A DNA stretch of 64,000 nt, from contig JALDRB010000004.1 in assembly GCA_031316155.1 (NCBI GenBank), positions 1-64,000 of the forward strand, given 5' to 3'. This document shows, in pieces, positions 1 to 10,541 of this stretch. Within the stretch, counting starts at the first letter, position 1, and each line of letters begins with the position of its first letter. This DNA comes from Candidatus Scalindua sp. Lineage in GTDB: Bacteria; Planctomycetota; Brocadiia; Brocadiales; Scalinduaceae. Below the pieces are notes generated by a model. That model saw only the letters and a program-made list of their open reading frames with translations, made no database searches and was not told where the DNA came from. Position numbers and translations under genes: made by a program.

Positions 1-3
1 GAA

Positions 4-2460
4 ATGGAGAAGAAAAAAATTTTTTTCCTGGAAGTTGTTGAAAAATATTTACCTTCCACCCTCCTTGAAAAGGGGAGAATTATCTTAAAGGTTTTTGGGT
101 TCCGTTCAATAAAACAGAAGACAATTCTCTTATTCTTAATCCTGGCGCTTATCCCTCTGGTGTTCATGAGAATTGTTGTCTATCCTAAGGCACAGAAGGC
201 TTTGCAGGAGGCATTGATACAGAATCTGCAGAGTGTCGGTCATAAACAGGCTGAACTGATCAAGGACTGGTTGGAAGAGAGAAAGGGTGATGCACGGGTT
301 ATTGCTGAAAATCCCTTCACCCTGCTTGCAACACGAATAACAATGCAGGATGAGAGATTCTGGAGATTGCTGAGTTATGCTGAATACATTAAATATGAGT
401 ATGGTTACAAGGAAATTTTAATAAGTGATGCGGACGGAAACGTAAGAATATCTACCACAAAAGGGATAGTCGACAGAAATATCTCTGAAACTGAATATTT
501 TACAAAGGCAAGGGATGGAATTACCTATATATCGCAGATAATTCCATCAGAAGTTCCCATTGAAAATGAATTCGGACAACTGGAAGAGGGCTTACCTACC
601 ATGATTGTCTCTACCCCTATTGCGGATCGTAACAGGATTATGGGAGTTGCATGTCTCAGAGTTGATGTAAAGAAGATAAGCGATTTGATGAGGAGCATTA
701 AATTAGGTCAGAGTGGTGAGACCTACCTCATAAACAAACAAGGTTATATGGTAACAGAATCCCGTTTTCTTTCAGATCTCAAGAAAGAGGGTATGGTAAA
801 GAAAAGGACAGCTCTGGTAACAAAGTTAGTTAATCCTGAAACAGGGAAATTAACCGAATCGGTGGCAGAATGTTTAAAAGGATATGAAGGGTATGACGGT
901 GATGGCTATATTGATTATCGCGGAGTAAAGGTCATAGGATTCTGGAGCTGGATTCCAGAGCTTGACTGGGGGGTAATTGCGGAGATTGACTTTGACGAAG
1001 GGTATGAAGCTGTTCACAGATTACACAGGGATGTGACTACCATTATGATTTTTGTAACAATAGGGATGATGGTGCTTGCCATCTTTTTGGGACAAAAGAT
1101 GACGGCTCCAATTCTCTATTTAACCGATGCAACGAGAAAGATAGCTTCCGGAGATCTTACCCAGAGCGTAAAGATTAACTCCAGGGATGAGATCGGTGAA
1201 CTGGCAAATTCATTTAATATTATGACCCGAACGATAACAAAGAGAAATGAGGAACTTCAATCTACCAGTAATTTTATGGAATCGATATTTGACGCGATAA
1301 AGGATACCATGACAGTGCTGGATAAGGATGGGAATATTTTGCAGGTAAATAAAGTTGCAATGGATACCTATGGTAAAGATATTATTGGTAAGAAATGTTT
1401 CTGTGTTTATAAAGGAAGAGATACGGTTTGCGATAACTGCCCGACAATGAAGTCGATTGAAACCTTGTCTCCTGCTACGGCCGAACATTACATTAAGAGG
1501 GACAATAAACATGTCTCCATAGCATCTTATCCTATCCTTGATAGTGAAGGGAAGCTAAAGTCTGTAATCAAGATTGTGAGAGACATTTCCGAGCAAAAAA
1601 AACTGGAACAGGATCTGCAAAAATATACCACCAATCTTGAAAAGATCATTGAGGAGAGGACAAGCGATTTAAAGCTGATTAATAAAGAGCTGGAGCAGAG
1701 AAACCTTGACATCGGAAAGGCAAATGAGGAGTTACGCAGTCTTGATAAGATGAAGGATACGATGATTCGGGATGTATCTCATGAATTAAAGTCTCCGGTT
1801 GCCCAGGTGAAAATGGCGATTGATCTCTGGAATATCGAAGTGAATAAAGAAAGTATAGACAGAGCAAAGGAACAGAGATTAAATCAGATAATCAATGATA
1901 ATATTCTCAGGTTACAGAAGACGATTCAAAGTATTCTTGCATTGTCAGTATTAGAGGCTGGCCGTGCTGAATACGAAAAGGAAAAACTGAATATTGTGGA
2001 ATTAATCAACCAGACTGCTGAAGGCTTGAAGCTCATAGCAGAGAAGAAAAATTTGTCTTTAGTAACGAAAGTTCCGGATAAACTTCCCGAAGTTTTGGGG
2101 GATAAGCAGGAAATTACGAGAGTTATTTCTAACTTAATTGATAATGCTATTAAGTATTCTGAATCCGGAGAAATAGTTGTCACCGCTCTAAGAAGGATAA
2201 AGGAGATAGAGATTTCAGTGAAAGATAACGGAATTGGTATATCTTTACCAAAGGAAGAGCGCCACAAACTCTTTGACAGGTTTTTTCAGGAAAAGGCCAG
2301 AAGTGACGGTGCGGGTGTAGGCCTGGCTATCTGTAAAAAGATTATAGATGGACATGGTGGTAAGATGTGGGTTGAAAGCGATGGCAGGGGATGCGGGTCT
2401 ACTTTTAAGTTTTCCTTGCCTTTTGTTGATGCTGAAGATGGCAAGGAAGAGGTTTCCTGA
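4..2460 (+). CDS. Membrane sensor histidine kinase (dCache-HAMP-PAS-HisKA-HATPase)
   Basis: An 818-residue two-component sensor kinase. A membrane segment at about residues 40-60 is followed by a large extracytoplasmic dCache-like sensor domain (about 60-340), a second membrane segment (about 345-365), a HAMP linker, a PAS domain with a CxxC-type pair (FCVYKGRDTVCDNCP), a coiled coil, a HisKA dimerisation domain and a HATPase domain. The phospho-acceptor is His593 in VSHELKSP. The N box (NLIDNAIKYS), G1 box (DNGIGIS) and G2 box (GAGVGLAI) are all present, so it should be active. The ligand is unknown. A stand-alone receiver gene lies 160 bp downstream on the same strand and is the obvious candidate partner. 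The start sits almost at the window edge, so an upstream start cannot be excluded. Confidence 0.93.
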   Translation: MEKKKIFFLEVVEKYLPSTLLEKGRIILKVFGFRSIKQKTILLFLILALIPLVFMRIVVYPKAQKALQEALIQNLQSVGHKQAELIKDWLEERKGDARVIAENPFTLLATRITMQDERFWRLLSYAEYIKYEYGYKEILISDADGNVRISTTKGIVDRNISETEYFTKARDGITYISQIIPSEVPIENEFGQLEEGLPTMIVSTPIADRNRIMGVACLRVDVKKISDLMRSIKLGQSGETYLINKQGYMVTESRFLSDLKKEGMVKKRTALVTKLVNPETGKLTESVAECLKGYEGYDGDGYIDYRGVKVIGFWSWIPELDWGVIAEIDFDEGYEAVHRLHRDVTTIMIFVTIGMMVLAIFLGQKMTAPILYLTDATRKIASGDLTQSVKINSRDEIGELANSFNIMTRTITKRNEELQSTSNFMESIFDAIKDTMTVLDKDGNILQVNKVAMDTYGKDIIGKKCFCVYKGRDTVCDNCPTMKSIETLSPATAEHYIKRDNKHVSIASYPILDSEGKLKSVIKIVRDISEQKKLEQDLQKYTTNLEKIIEERTSDLKLINKELEQRNLDIGKANEELRSLDKMKDTMIRDVSHELKSPVAQVKMAIDLWNIEVNKESIDRAKEQRLNQIINDNILRLQKTIQSILALSVLEAGRAEYEKEKLNIVELINQTAEGLKLIAEKKNLSLVTKVPDKLPEVLGDKQEITRVISNLIDNAIKYSESGEIVVTALRRIKEIEISVKDNGIGISLPKEERHKLFDRFFQEKARSDGAGVGLAICKKIIDGHGGKMWVESDGRGCGSTFKFSLPFVDAEDGKEEVS

Positions 2461-2621
2461 ATTCAAATCTCATAGGTTTTGGCCTTATTTGTTACACAGA
2501 TGTGATTATACGCTTTACAATTTTGCTGTTTCAGGGTAGAATTCCTACTTGTAGTTTTTCATGATCACTTACTAACCTTTTTCTGTATGGTTAATAAAAC
2601 GGGGGGGGAGGCTGATAATTA

Positions 2622-2987
2622 ATGAGCAAAACGATAATGATAGTGGAGGACGAACAAGCTTTTCAGGATCTCTATGCTATGATGTTAGAAGGGACAGGAT
2701 ATGACATTATTACGGCCTATGATGGAGATGAGGCGTTATCAAAATTGGAGGAAAAAAAACCTGATTTGATTATCCTTGATATTCTGCTGGACCTGGTAAC
2801 CGGAGATACGTTTTTCTTATATATAAAGGGTATGGCTGAATACGCAGATATTCCCGTTATCGTGTCCAGCAGCTTTTCTCCAAAGGCATACAAAAACCTG
2901 AAGGAGATGGATCCTGATCTTGTTTTTCTTGAAAAACCTGTTACCCAGGAAAAATTACTGACAGCGATCAGGGAGAAGATCGGTTAG
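2622..2987 (+). CDS. Single-domain response regulator (receiver only)
   Basis: A 121-residue CheY-like receiver with no output domain. The acidic pair is Glu9/Asp10, the phospho-acceptor Asp53 (LIILDILL), the switch Ser is in VIVSSS near residue 82, and Lys105 is in LEKPV. It follows the sensor kinase and probably takes phosphate from it, acting by protein-protein contact or as a phosphorelay step. The start is preceded by an unusual run of eight G followed by AG, which serves as the ribosome binding site about 12 bases upstream. The protein is intact and of normal receiver length. Confidence 0.92.
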   Translation: MSKTIMIVEDEQAFQDLYAMMLEGTGYDIITAYDGDEALSKLEEKKPDLIILDILLDLVTGDTFFLYIKGMAEYADIPVIVSSSFSPKAYKNLKEMDPDLVFLEKPVTQEKLLTAIREKIG

Positions 2988-3031
2988 AAAGACGTTCTGC
3001 TCCGTAAGGATAATAATTAATTTCATTATCC

Positions 3032-3610
3032 TTATGTGATAGATCCTACCGCATTATTTCCGTTTAAAATCCTCATGACATAAAAGAAGTATTTTCGTGG
3101 CAATCTTAAGAGCAGCCTGAACCAGGACCAGGAGTTGTCTTCTATGGTGATGGTGTCTCCAACGTGGAGTTTTCCTCCTTTAATGACTCTGCAACGTATG
3201 CCGCCTTTACCTTCCATTGCGCTCTTTGCACCTGCTCCAATCTTCGTTTCCATATTATTACAGGGTTTGCACACCTCTTCTACTTCTACCGTTACGGAAC
3301 CAAGACGCAACTGGTAACCTGTTACCTCATGTAATGAAATACCTCTGACCATAATCTGCCGCCTGCTTTTCCCATAAGGTATTTCATATCCGAGCTTACG
3401 CGAAACAACATCCATGGTCTCGGCTTCAATTAACGTAATCTGACCGGTTTGGTATTTTCCTGAACGATAATCGCCTTCAATCCCAAAATTTGTACGTATC
3501 ATGACGCAATTACGTGGTTTTTCTCTTGCCCCGCGTTTTCTTACAACGTGAATGGCAATCACTTCAGCATCCAGACTCTTATTTGTTAAAATCTGGTTTT
3601 TGTTTTTCAA
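3032..3610 (-). CDS. MOSC domain protein
   Basis: A 192-residue MOSC (molybdenum cofactor sulfurase C-terminal) domain protein. The fold signature is seen in NFGIEGDYRSG, QITLIEAE, the MVRGISLHEV region, the VEEVCKPC motif with the conserved cysteine, and the GGIRCRVIKGG stretch. Family members bind or deliver sulfur to molybdenum cofactor enzymes, or act as small Moco-binding oxidoreductase modules; the exact partner is not visible. Translation probably begins at TTG, since no ATG precedes the conserved domain. It is convergent with the receiver gene and followed upstream by the dodecin gene on the same strand, 35 bp away. Confidence 0.8.
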   Translation of the reverse strand: MKNKNQILTNKSLDAEVIAIHVVRKRGAREKPRNCVMIRTNFGIEGDYRSGKYQTGQITLIEAETMDVVSRKLGYEIPYGKSRRQIMVRGISLHEVTGYQLRLGSVTVEVEEVCKPCNNMETKIGAGAKSAMEGKGGIRCRVIKGGKLHVGDTITIEDNSWSWFRLLLRLPRKYFFYVMRILNGNNAVGSIT

Positions 3611-3645
3611 GAGAAACAGAGATTCCTTCTAATGTTCAATCATAC

Positions 3646-3849
3646 TTAACCTTCTAAGATAAAGGTCAGGTCTATTGTTACTCTATATTCTGATATTTCC
3701 CCTTCAACTACCTTTGCTTTCTGGTTTACTATTTCAAGGCCTGTAATACCCCTGATTGTCTTAGTAGCCCTCTGAAGCCCTTCATGAACAGCCTCTTGCC
3801 AGCCAACTGTCGATGAAGCGGTTATTCTCGTAACTCTGGCAACTGCCAT
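3646..3849 (-). CDS. Dodecin family flavin-binding protein
   Basis: A 67-residue protein with the typical dodecin length and pattern: RVTRITASSTVGWQEAVHEG, then a strand-strand tail ending in YRVTIDLTFILEG. Dodecins form hollow dodecamers that store or buffer flavins or CoA in the cytoplasm. The Trp in VGWQEA matches the aromatic residue that stacks on flavin in the family. A strong Shine-Dalgarno sequence (AGGAGGG) lies just upstream of the ATG. It is transcribed away from dabA, so the 3850-4141 gap is a divergent promoter region. Confidence 0.88.
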   Translation of the reverse strand: MAVARVTRITASSTVGWQEAVHEGLQRATKTIRGITGLEIVNQKAKVVEGEISEYRVTIDLTFILEG

Positions 3850-4051
3850 CAGTCATCCCTCCTTATAGTTAATATCAAAAAACAGAAGGATAAGGATCCT
3901 TCCCGATTACAGTATTAGTTCATAAAAAAGATGGATAGAACTGAATTCTTACATAAAGTTTTTGTAAAGTCAAGGAGAGGTTTCAAAATTGCCGTGAAAC
4001 AGATGTTTTTAAGTCTTGGTGTCAGAAAGGAGTTATACCTTCACATTTTCG

Positions 4052-4080
4052 TTGACTTAATCAGGTTAACCACTTATGAT
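4052..4080 (+). promoter_or_regulatory. Sigma70-type promoter for the dab operon
   Basis: TTGACT at 4052-4057 and TATGAT at 4075-4080 are separated by exactly 17 bases. Because the -10 box overlaps the first in-frame ATG at 4076, that ATG is unlikely to be the dabA start, which favours the ATG at 4142. Confidence 0.6.
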
Positions 4081-4141
4081 GTTACACAATAAGGGAATAT
4101 TATCAAATTCTAACCCTTGGGTAATAAAAAAAGTGAGAATA

Positions 4142-6789
4142 ATGTCTGACAAGATTGAGCACGCTATTGAACACGCAAAACATCTGCTGCCTGATCAAGG
4201 CCCATTACCATTCTTTGTTCATCACAACACAATTCATCATTTTGAAACATACGACTTTTTCGAAGGTGTTAAACAGGCGGGACGTGCTTATGGAGCAAAG
4301 GCTTTTATGTCCGAAGAAGAATTTCTCCTGGCATATGAGCGTGGCCGAATCACAACTGCCTCCCTTCGTAAGGTAATAATAGACTACATCAATCACCATA
4401 ATCTTACTATTCATCCGGATCTTCTGTTGAAGCTCATGACGGAGAAACCAGATGTTAGGCCGGAACCGGATGAGAGAATTCAGCAGTTTGTAAATGACAC
4501 CGCCTATCAACGTCCCGGCTATTACAAAGAGGCGGTTCAAATCACCCATAACCGAAACATCGACGAGTTGATGGGGCAGTTGGTTCTTTTTAAGTTTCTG
4601 CCATCCTATTTCGATTTCGGCCTGGCCTATTGGCACATGCCGCACCGGGAAAAAGGGCTGTGGCACTGCTTTTGTGAAATTTATTCGAAAAGCGCTTTTT
4701 TCAGGCCACGGTTCCTCATGATACTGAACCGTATTGCCACCGCGCTGAAAGTGTATTCACCCGACGAGGCCACCGAACATCTGCTTAAACGTCTGGATAT
4801 CCCTGATGAACACCTGGATGACTATCTGTTCCGTACCCTGTATCGTTACAAGGGGTGGACGGGAACCATTAAATCCCTGGAAGAGATGCCGGAATGGATT
4901 CCAGTTCCAGATATCAAGGCAGACTTTAAAGAGGTCATTCCTGTGATTCTCGTCCTAGAACTTGCTGCGGTTGAATCAATATGCGAGCTGCTGAGTTTGA
5001 GGATTCCGGTCTATAAACCGGAGCCGTTGTATGATCCATATTTTGTTGCTTCTATCGTGAAAACTTTGGGTATCAATAACGACGGTAAATATCCCAGAGA
5101 GGTCGCCCAGTTTACCGACGAAAATCGCCAGGAGATCTGGCAAAGAGCCTATGAGGATACCTTTACAGTCAATTCCTCTCAGCGTATCGAAAGTGCGCTA
5201 TCGAGGAGAAGCCTAAATACAAATTTCCGAAGTATCAGATATTCTGCTGCATCGATGATCGTGAGGAATCCTTCCGTCGCCATATGGAGCAGATAGATCC
5301 TGATGCCGAGACACTGGGTGCGGCGGGTCATTTCGCCCTTGACATGAGATTTAAAGGCGCACCTGAAAAACACTACCGCAAGATGTGTCCTCATCCTATG
5401 GTTACACCCTCAGCACAAGTCTACGAAGAGGCAGTGAAACTCGAAGACGCGATGCCGAAAAAACTGCAACTCTACGGAGAGTTACAGTGGGCGATCACGC
5501 AGGCATCCAAGACTCTTGTTGGAAGCTTTTTACACACGATTTTCAGCGGTATCATTAATTTCATGCCGTATCTCATGGACGTACTATCGCCAAAGTACAG
5601 TTCCAAGTTGCGACGCTATCTGGCAGCTCACGAACCTAAGACACGATTGGTCTACAAAAAAGAAACTCTTGAGAATGAATCAGGGTGGGATCTGGAAGAA
5701 AGAATAGCCCGTGCCACAGCGATAATGAAAGGCAGTGGATTATCAGACAATTTTTCTCCCTATATGTTCATCCTTGGTCACGGCTCGAATAGTCTCAATA
5801 ACCCCCATGAAGCCGCCCACGACTGCGGGGCGTGTGCGGGTGGACGTGGAGCTGCCAACGGACGTATCTTTGCGGCCATCTGCAATGAGCCGGAAGTTCG
5901 CGCCGGGCTCGCAAAAAACGGTGTAATTATCCCTGAATCGACCCTGTTCATCGGTGGATATCACAACACCTGCAGTGACGAGGTTCAATTCTTTGATCTC
6001 CCCAAATCCATGGAACCACGCCTGCAAAAGTATATCGATACCATTCGCCGTGGGGCGGTGCTGGATGCGAAAGAGCGCTGCAGACGCTTTGACGAGGTTA
6101 AGAAGGATCTGTCGGAAAAAGAATTTGCTGATTATGCACACGGCCGCGCTATGGATCTTACTCAGCCCCGGCCCGAATATGGACACTGCACCAACGCGCT
6201 TACCATCGTTGGCCCAAGGTATCTGACGCGGAACCTTTTCCTGGACAGACGGGCGTTTCTTGCTTCATACGATTATAAGGTTGATCCTGAGGGGAAACTC
6301 CTGAGAAATATACTCGGAGCGGTGGGCCCGGTATGTGCCGGGATTAGCCTGGAATACTATTTCAGTTTTATCGACAACGAGCATTATGGCTGCGGCACCA
6401 AACTGCCTCACAATGTTACATCCCTGTTGGGTGTGATGAATGGCCATCTCAGTGACCTGCAGTTGGGATTACCCTGGCAGATGGTTGAGGTACACGAGCC
6501 TACTCGATTAATTCTGCTCGTATGCTGTAAGGTTGAGACGATGGAGACCATTCTCGCCGAAGCATTCGGGTACACTAACGAACCCGGGCACTTTCAGTGC
6601 CTGGTGAAACACAATTGGATTACTCTCTCGGTTCACGATCAGGATCAGGAAAAGATATTTATGTGGAAAGGCGGGATGGAAGGCAGGTTTGTGCCGTTCG
6701 ATGAAACAGTGGATGTGCCGGTATACAAGGGCAATGATCCTCGATTTTTCCTCGAACAGGAGCATCTTTTGTTTGGACAAATTAAATAG
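4142..6789 (+). CDS. dabA: DabA-type inorganic carbon transporter subunit (DUF2309), frameshifted
   Basis: Encodes about 880 residues of DabA (DUF2309/UPF0753), the large cytoplasmic, carbonic-anhydrase-like zinc subunit of the DabAB dissolved-inorganic-carbon accumulation complex. The sequence as given is split. The first frame runs to a stop at 5296 and the second is open from about 5155 to 6789. The zinc motif FCCIDDREE (Cys codon 5248, Asp codon 5254) is readable only in the second frame, upstream of its first ATG at 5284, so this is one gene with a lost base near 5200 rather than two genes. The other zinc ligands are in GHGSNS and DCGACAGG. Overall length is normal for the family. dabB follows 10 bp later. 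The start at 4142 gives MSDKIEHAIEHAKHLL. Confidence 0.88.
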
Positions 6790-6799
6790 GAGATATTCG

Positions 6800-8752
6800 T
6801 TGGAAAAATTTTTCATTATATATCTTGCGCATTACTTCATTCTGTTCCCAATTGCCAAGGTACTTTTTATTAACATTCACTATTTTGTCATTACCAAAGA
6901 ACAGGAACGTGAAGAGTACCTGGTCCGCAAAATGGTACATTGGGGCAACGCCAGTGATTATATTCACATTGCAATTACCCTGATTTTCCTGGGATTCAGC
7001 GCTGCGCCGGTGCGGATTGAACCCTTCTGCCTTATTGGTTGGACTTTCATCATAGAATGGGATCTTCATACGTTTATCTTTTTGTCATTCACAACAACAA
7101 TAATTGCGGTTCTCGGTCATTTTTCACTCTTTTACCTTCACCGCGATGCGTACTATCATAAGTTCTTTTCTCTCTATTTCATCTTTCAGTTGTCCCTGGG
7201 GCTTGTCGTTCTCAGTTCAAGCACCAACTATATGTTCATGGGTTGGGAACTGTTAGGTCTATCTTCGGTGCTTCTAATCGCGTTTTATGAACATCGAACC
7301 AATCCGCTCAAGAATGCCATGCGGGTAATGTTTATCTACAAGGTCGGAGATATCTTCATGTTCTCCCTGATTCTGCTGCTGCTCTTCTTCCACGTTGAAG
7401 ATATGGCACAACTGATCTCACTCCAGGATCATGGTTACGAATGGGCAATGGTCCTGTTAATTCTTGCCTGTTTCATCAAATCGGGAGTTTTTCCGTGGAT
7501 ATGGCTGCCGCGTGCAATGGAGGGCCCGACACCGTCAAGCGCGGTTTTCTATGGTTCGTTATCCACCCATATCCCCATTTTTGTTCTTCTTCATGTCTGG
7601 CCCAGGGAATGGACGCTTCTGACATATTGGCCAGAAGTGTGGACAGTTTCACATCCGGCAAATGCCATCGCCCTTGCAATTGCCGTTTGCGTGTTTTCCG
7701 CATACGTCACAACCCACATGAGCAGACAGTCTTCCGATGCCAAGAATACCATTGCATATGCTACTATGACGCAGCTGGCAATAATTTACATCGAGATATT
7801 TCTCGGTTTTTACACACTGGCTATGGTCCACGTGGTGTCTCACGGAATATATCGGACATTTGAGTTCCTGCGCACCCCTTCACTGTTACATCATTATCAC
7901 ACTATGGAAATACGCCGGCCGAAAAAAACAAGCACCGGGAAGCACTTCAACTTAATGCTTCCAGAGAGTCTGAGAAACTGGCTTTACTCACTTACGATAA
8001 ATGAGTTTGGTTTCTTCTCACTCACCTTCGATTTTATCGATCAATTTCTCGGCCTGACATATCAACGTTTCGACAGAAAAGCGGCGGGCCGCTATGCCGT
8101 TATGGTTGCCATAATGTGGATAGCTTTCGGTATCGTTATTTTTATCTTCAATGGGTACCACTTTTATCCAAAAGAAGAACTCTTGATTGCTCTTGCTGTT
8201 GGCTTTACGGTTCTCTCCTTCGTCAATATCCGCAAAGTAGTCATGTTTTTTCTTACCATCTCCTGTTCGGTAGGGTTCGTTTATGTAGTGCTATCGGAGA
8301 AGCTTATGAGCAGTGTAAATCCATTGCCCTGGGTGTCTGTGCTTTGTCTTGTCTTTTTGTTTGCCGGGTTTGCCTTCTACTCGCTGTATACTTCTTCAAA
8401 GAACAAGGAAGAGTATTCGAACTATACTGCAAAGCTCTCTCGTTCTCCCTTGTCAAATCTCCTGTTATTTGCCCTCGGCCTCTCCATTGTGGATATGCCT
8501 GGTCTGGGTAATTTTGTGGCTTGGGAATATCTTGTTCACCATACTGCTACCATTGCGCCTTACATGGTCATCAAGGGGTTCTCTGTTCTCAGCTTGAACA
8601 CAATGCTGGTCTTCCTGTTCTACTTCACCAATTTTCTCGGATTTCCCGAACACAAGGTACAGGTGTTACACCATTACAAGCTCGATACCCTGCATCTCCG
8701 CTGGGCACAAAAGCACACTTCGAACGCTTTTCAACTGCCTCCGGCCGGGTGA
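6800..8752 (+). CDS. dabB: DabB-type membrane subunit (NuoL-like proton channel)
   Basis: A 650-residue polytopic membrane protein of the NuoL/MrpA antiporter superfamily, the DabB partner of DabA that couples ion flow to carbon accumulation. Typical marks are GWELLGLSSVLLIAFYEH with the conserved membrane Glu, the Lys-containing FIKSGVFPWIWLPRAMEGP motif, and TPSSAVFYG. The reading frame is open from 6689, inside dabA, but TTG at 6800 has a well-placed AGGAG 5-6 bases upstream and gives a family-like start (MEKFFIIYLAHYF), so it is preferred. It follows dabA by 10 bp in one operon. The order A then B is less common than B then A. Confidence 0.88.
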   Translation: MEKFFIIYLAHYFILFPIAKVLFINIHYFVITKEQEREEYLVRKMVHWGNASDYIHIAITLIFLGFSAAPVRIEPFCLIGWTFIIEWDLHTFIFLSFTTTIIAVLGHFSLFYLHRDAYYHKFFSLYFIFQLSLGLVVLSSSTNYMFMGWELLGLSSVLLIAFYEHRTNPLKNAMRVMFIYKVGDIFMFSLILLLLFFHVEDMAQLISLQDHGYEWAMVLLILACFIKSGVFPWIWLPRAMEGPTPSSAVFYGSLSTHIPIFVLLHVWPREWTLLTYWPEVWTVSHPANAIALAIAVCVFSAYVTTHMSRQSSDAKNTIAYATMTQLAIIYIEIFLGFYTLAMVHVVSHGIYRTFEFLRTPSLLHHYHTMEIRRPKKTSTGKHFNLMLPESLRNWLYSLTINEFGFFSLTFDFIDQFLGLTYQRFDRKAAGRYAVMVAIMWIAFGIVIFIFNGYHFYPKEELLIALAVGFTVLSFVNIRKVVMFFLTISCSVGFVYVVLSEKLMSSVNPLPWVSVLCLVFLFAGFAFYSLYTSSKNKEEYSNYTAKLSRSPLSNLLLFALGLSIVDMPGLGNFVAWEYLVHHTATIAPYMVIKGFSVLSLNTMLVFLFYFTNFLGFPEHKVQVLHHYKLDTLHLRWAQKHTSNAFQLPPAG

Positions 8753-9036
8753 ATCATGCGCATAGGTTTGAACACCCATATGACCTTCTTTACGTACATT
8801 CTCATGATATGGGAAACATGAAGATTTCCACTACAACGGCGAAGAGTAACTGAAATTATTTATTCTGTATTAGTATGGCTATTGTACATTGGGCTTCAAT
8901 ATTGAAGAATTAAAAAATCTTGCAATTTATATGATTTCTGCTTTAATCCCTGTCCCGGGAAAAGATTTTTTATAGATGAGTCCTGAATCCGTAAATCCTG
9001 TTTCTCCCCTGTGATCTGCGGCAGGCAGTGGTTTGT
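8753..9036. other. Spacer between dabB and the LCIB-like gene
   Basis: I see no gene here. The downstream end leads into a good promoter at 9037-9066, so the next gene can be transcribed independently of dabAB. Confidence 0.5.
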
Positions 9037-9066
9037 TTGCAGGGTCATTCGGGCGCCTATTATAAT
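9037..9066 (+). promoter_or_regulatory. Promoter of the LCIB-like gene
   Basis: TTGCAG at 9037-9042, an 18-base spacer and a perfect TATAAT at 9061-9066, followed by GAGAGGA as ribosome binding site before the ATG at 9090. Confidence 0.55.
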
Positions 9067-9089
9067 CTATTCAGAGAGGATAAATCTCT

Positions 9090-10263
9090 ATGTACTCTTC
9101 ATCATTAATCGGCAGCTTTCAGACAGTCCTCTGTGACTTCAAGCTTGATGGCATGATGATACGTTACAGTCAATTTGTACCCAGGTTATATAATTTCTGC
9201 CTTTCTCAAGGAATGGAACCCGGTAAGATAATACCATCAAGGGCTTTCTGTTCTGATGAAAGCCAGGGATTTCCTGTTATTCTGATTGCCAAGCAGTTTG
9301 GAGCTTTTCCTTTTAATCATGGGCGAGTGGGTGGTATCGTTTCAACTGACCGCCATGCTCCTCATGCCGAGCACGGCAGAGACATAATGATTATTCAGGC
9401 AAGTCATGTTGGTTATGAACCGGAAACCAGAGAGTTCGGTATTTATCGTCGTATTCAGACAGAAGATTGTAATCACAGCGTTAATTGCGGGAAGATCATG
9501 GATATTATTAAATGGTATAGGGATGAATATCAGTTTGCCTGTGATAATATTTATCTTGAACCTTCTAACAGTAAACACTTTGATATTTCGATTAATAACC
9601 TCTTATTACATCAGGAACGCAGTGAAGGTTTGCTGTTAAATCTTCCAAAGATCATTGCTTATGATAATAAGGGAGAATTCAATCTGATTCGAACCTTAAG
9701 TACTGCACGCTGCTTTGAAGCATCACCCGACCTGGTTAGATCCATAGGGAGCAAATGGGCTCAACAGGAGAGAAAACCAATAGGCACTTTACTGAGGCCT
9801 GAGCTTTTCAAATACAAACACCATTTGGATGTGGATGAAGAGAGCCAGGGACATCTTGAAGCAAATCTCATTGATCCGATGCCCTGGATTGTCACTCATC
9901 CTGCACCTGCTCTGGCTGCTGCACAGATTACGACCAGGTGAGTTTGATCGAACCTATCGAACCATTATTGTTGAGGAAGGCTACAAAAACAGGAACCTGA
10001 TTTTTATTTCCGGGATCAACATTGATATTTCACCAAGGATTGATCAGGTCTTTCCTCTCACAAAATTCATCCCCTGGGCTGCATATGTGCAAAAATCCGA
10101 TGGAAATCATTATATCCTGGAACAGCAGGAACTGTTCGATACCCTGATGTCATTTGACAGCCAGAATAAACAGGAGATTGACCTGGAAGAAGCCATTAAG
10201 ATTATGGAAGAAACAAAAGAAGTTCATATTTCATTTGATTTTACCGGCAATAAAAGGAATTAG
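9090..10263 (+). CDS. LCIB/LCIC-like beta-carbonic anhydrase family protein, frameshifted
   Basis: Resembles the limiting-CO2-inducible B/C (LCIB/LCIC) carbonic anhydrase fold. FCSDE would supply the first zinc Cys and the Asp. HAPHAEHGRDIMIIQASHVGYE contains the His within the family pattern of a Gly-rich stretch followed by a hydrophobic strand and HVG. CNHSVNCG would supply the second Cys. The first open frame stops at 9941. The continuation (FDRTYRTIIVEEGYKNRNL to the end at 10263) is one frame away, so one extra base lies near 9900-9938. Joined length is about 390 residues. Its position behind dabAB and facing a beta-carbonic anhydrase supports a role in CO2/bicarbonate handling. The family call is from remembered motifs, not a search. 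Alternatively these are two overlapping genes. Confidence 0.6.
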
Positions 10264-10541
10264 TCACCAGTGGTACAGCGTGTGATATTTGCTGACTCCT
10301 TGATACCTTTGACCATTTGGAATGCCATATGTTTTGCGGGGAAATAAAATTCCTGATCCCGCCATCTACACGAACCACCTCTCCATCATTATTCGAATTT
10401 GATTCCGAAAATCCCCGGAGAGCGTTAACATCTTGATGAAAAGCAGGGGAAGGAATGCAGGTCTGTCCGGGAGGATTTTCAGTCTGAAATAATTCTGACC
10501 ATTAATAAATCTTTCCTGCGGATGAGAAAGCCTGAAAATAC

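Noticed and set aside
5284-6789. Independent gene starting at ATG 5284
   Set aside because: The DabA zinc motif FCCIDDREE lies upstream of this ATG in the same frame, so the ATG is internal to a frameshifted dabA.
9829-10263. Separate 144-residue gene after the LCIB-like frame
   Set aside because: The part before about 9935 overlaps conserved-looking sequence in the other frame, and only the part after it looks coding, so a frameshifted single gene is more likely.
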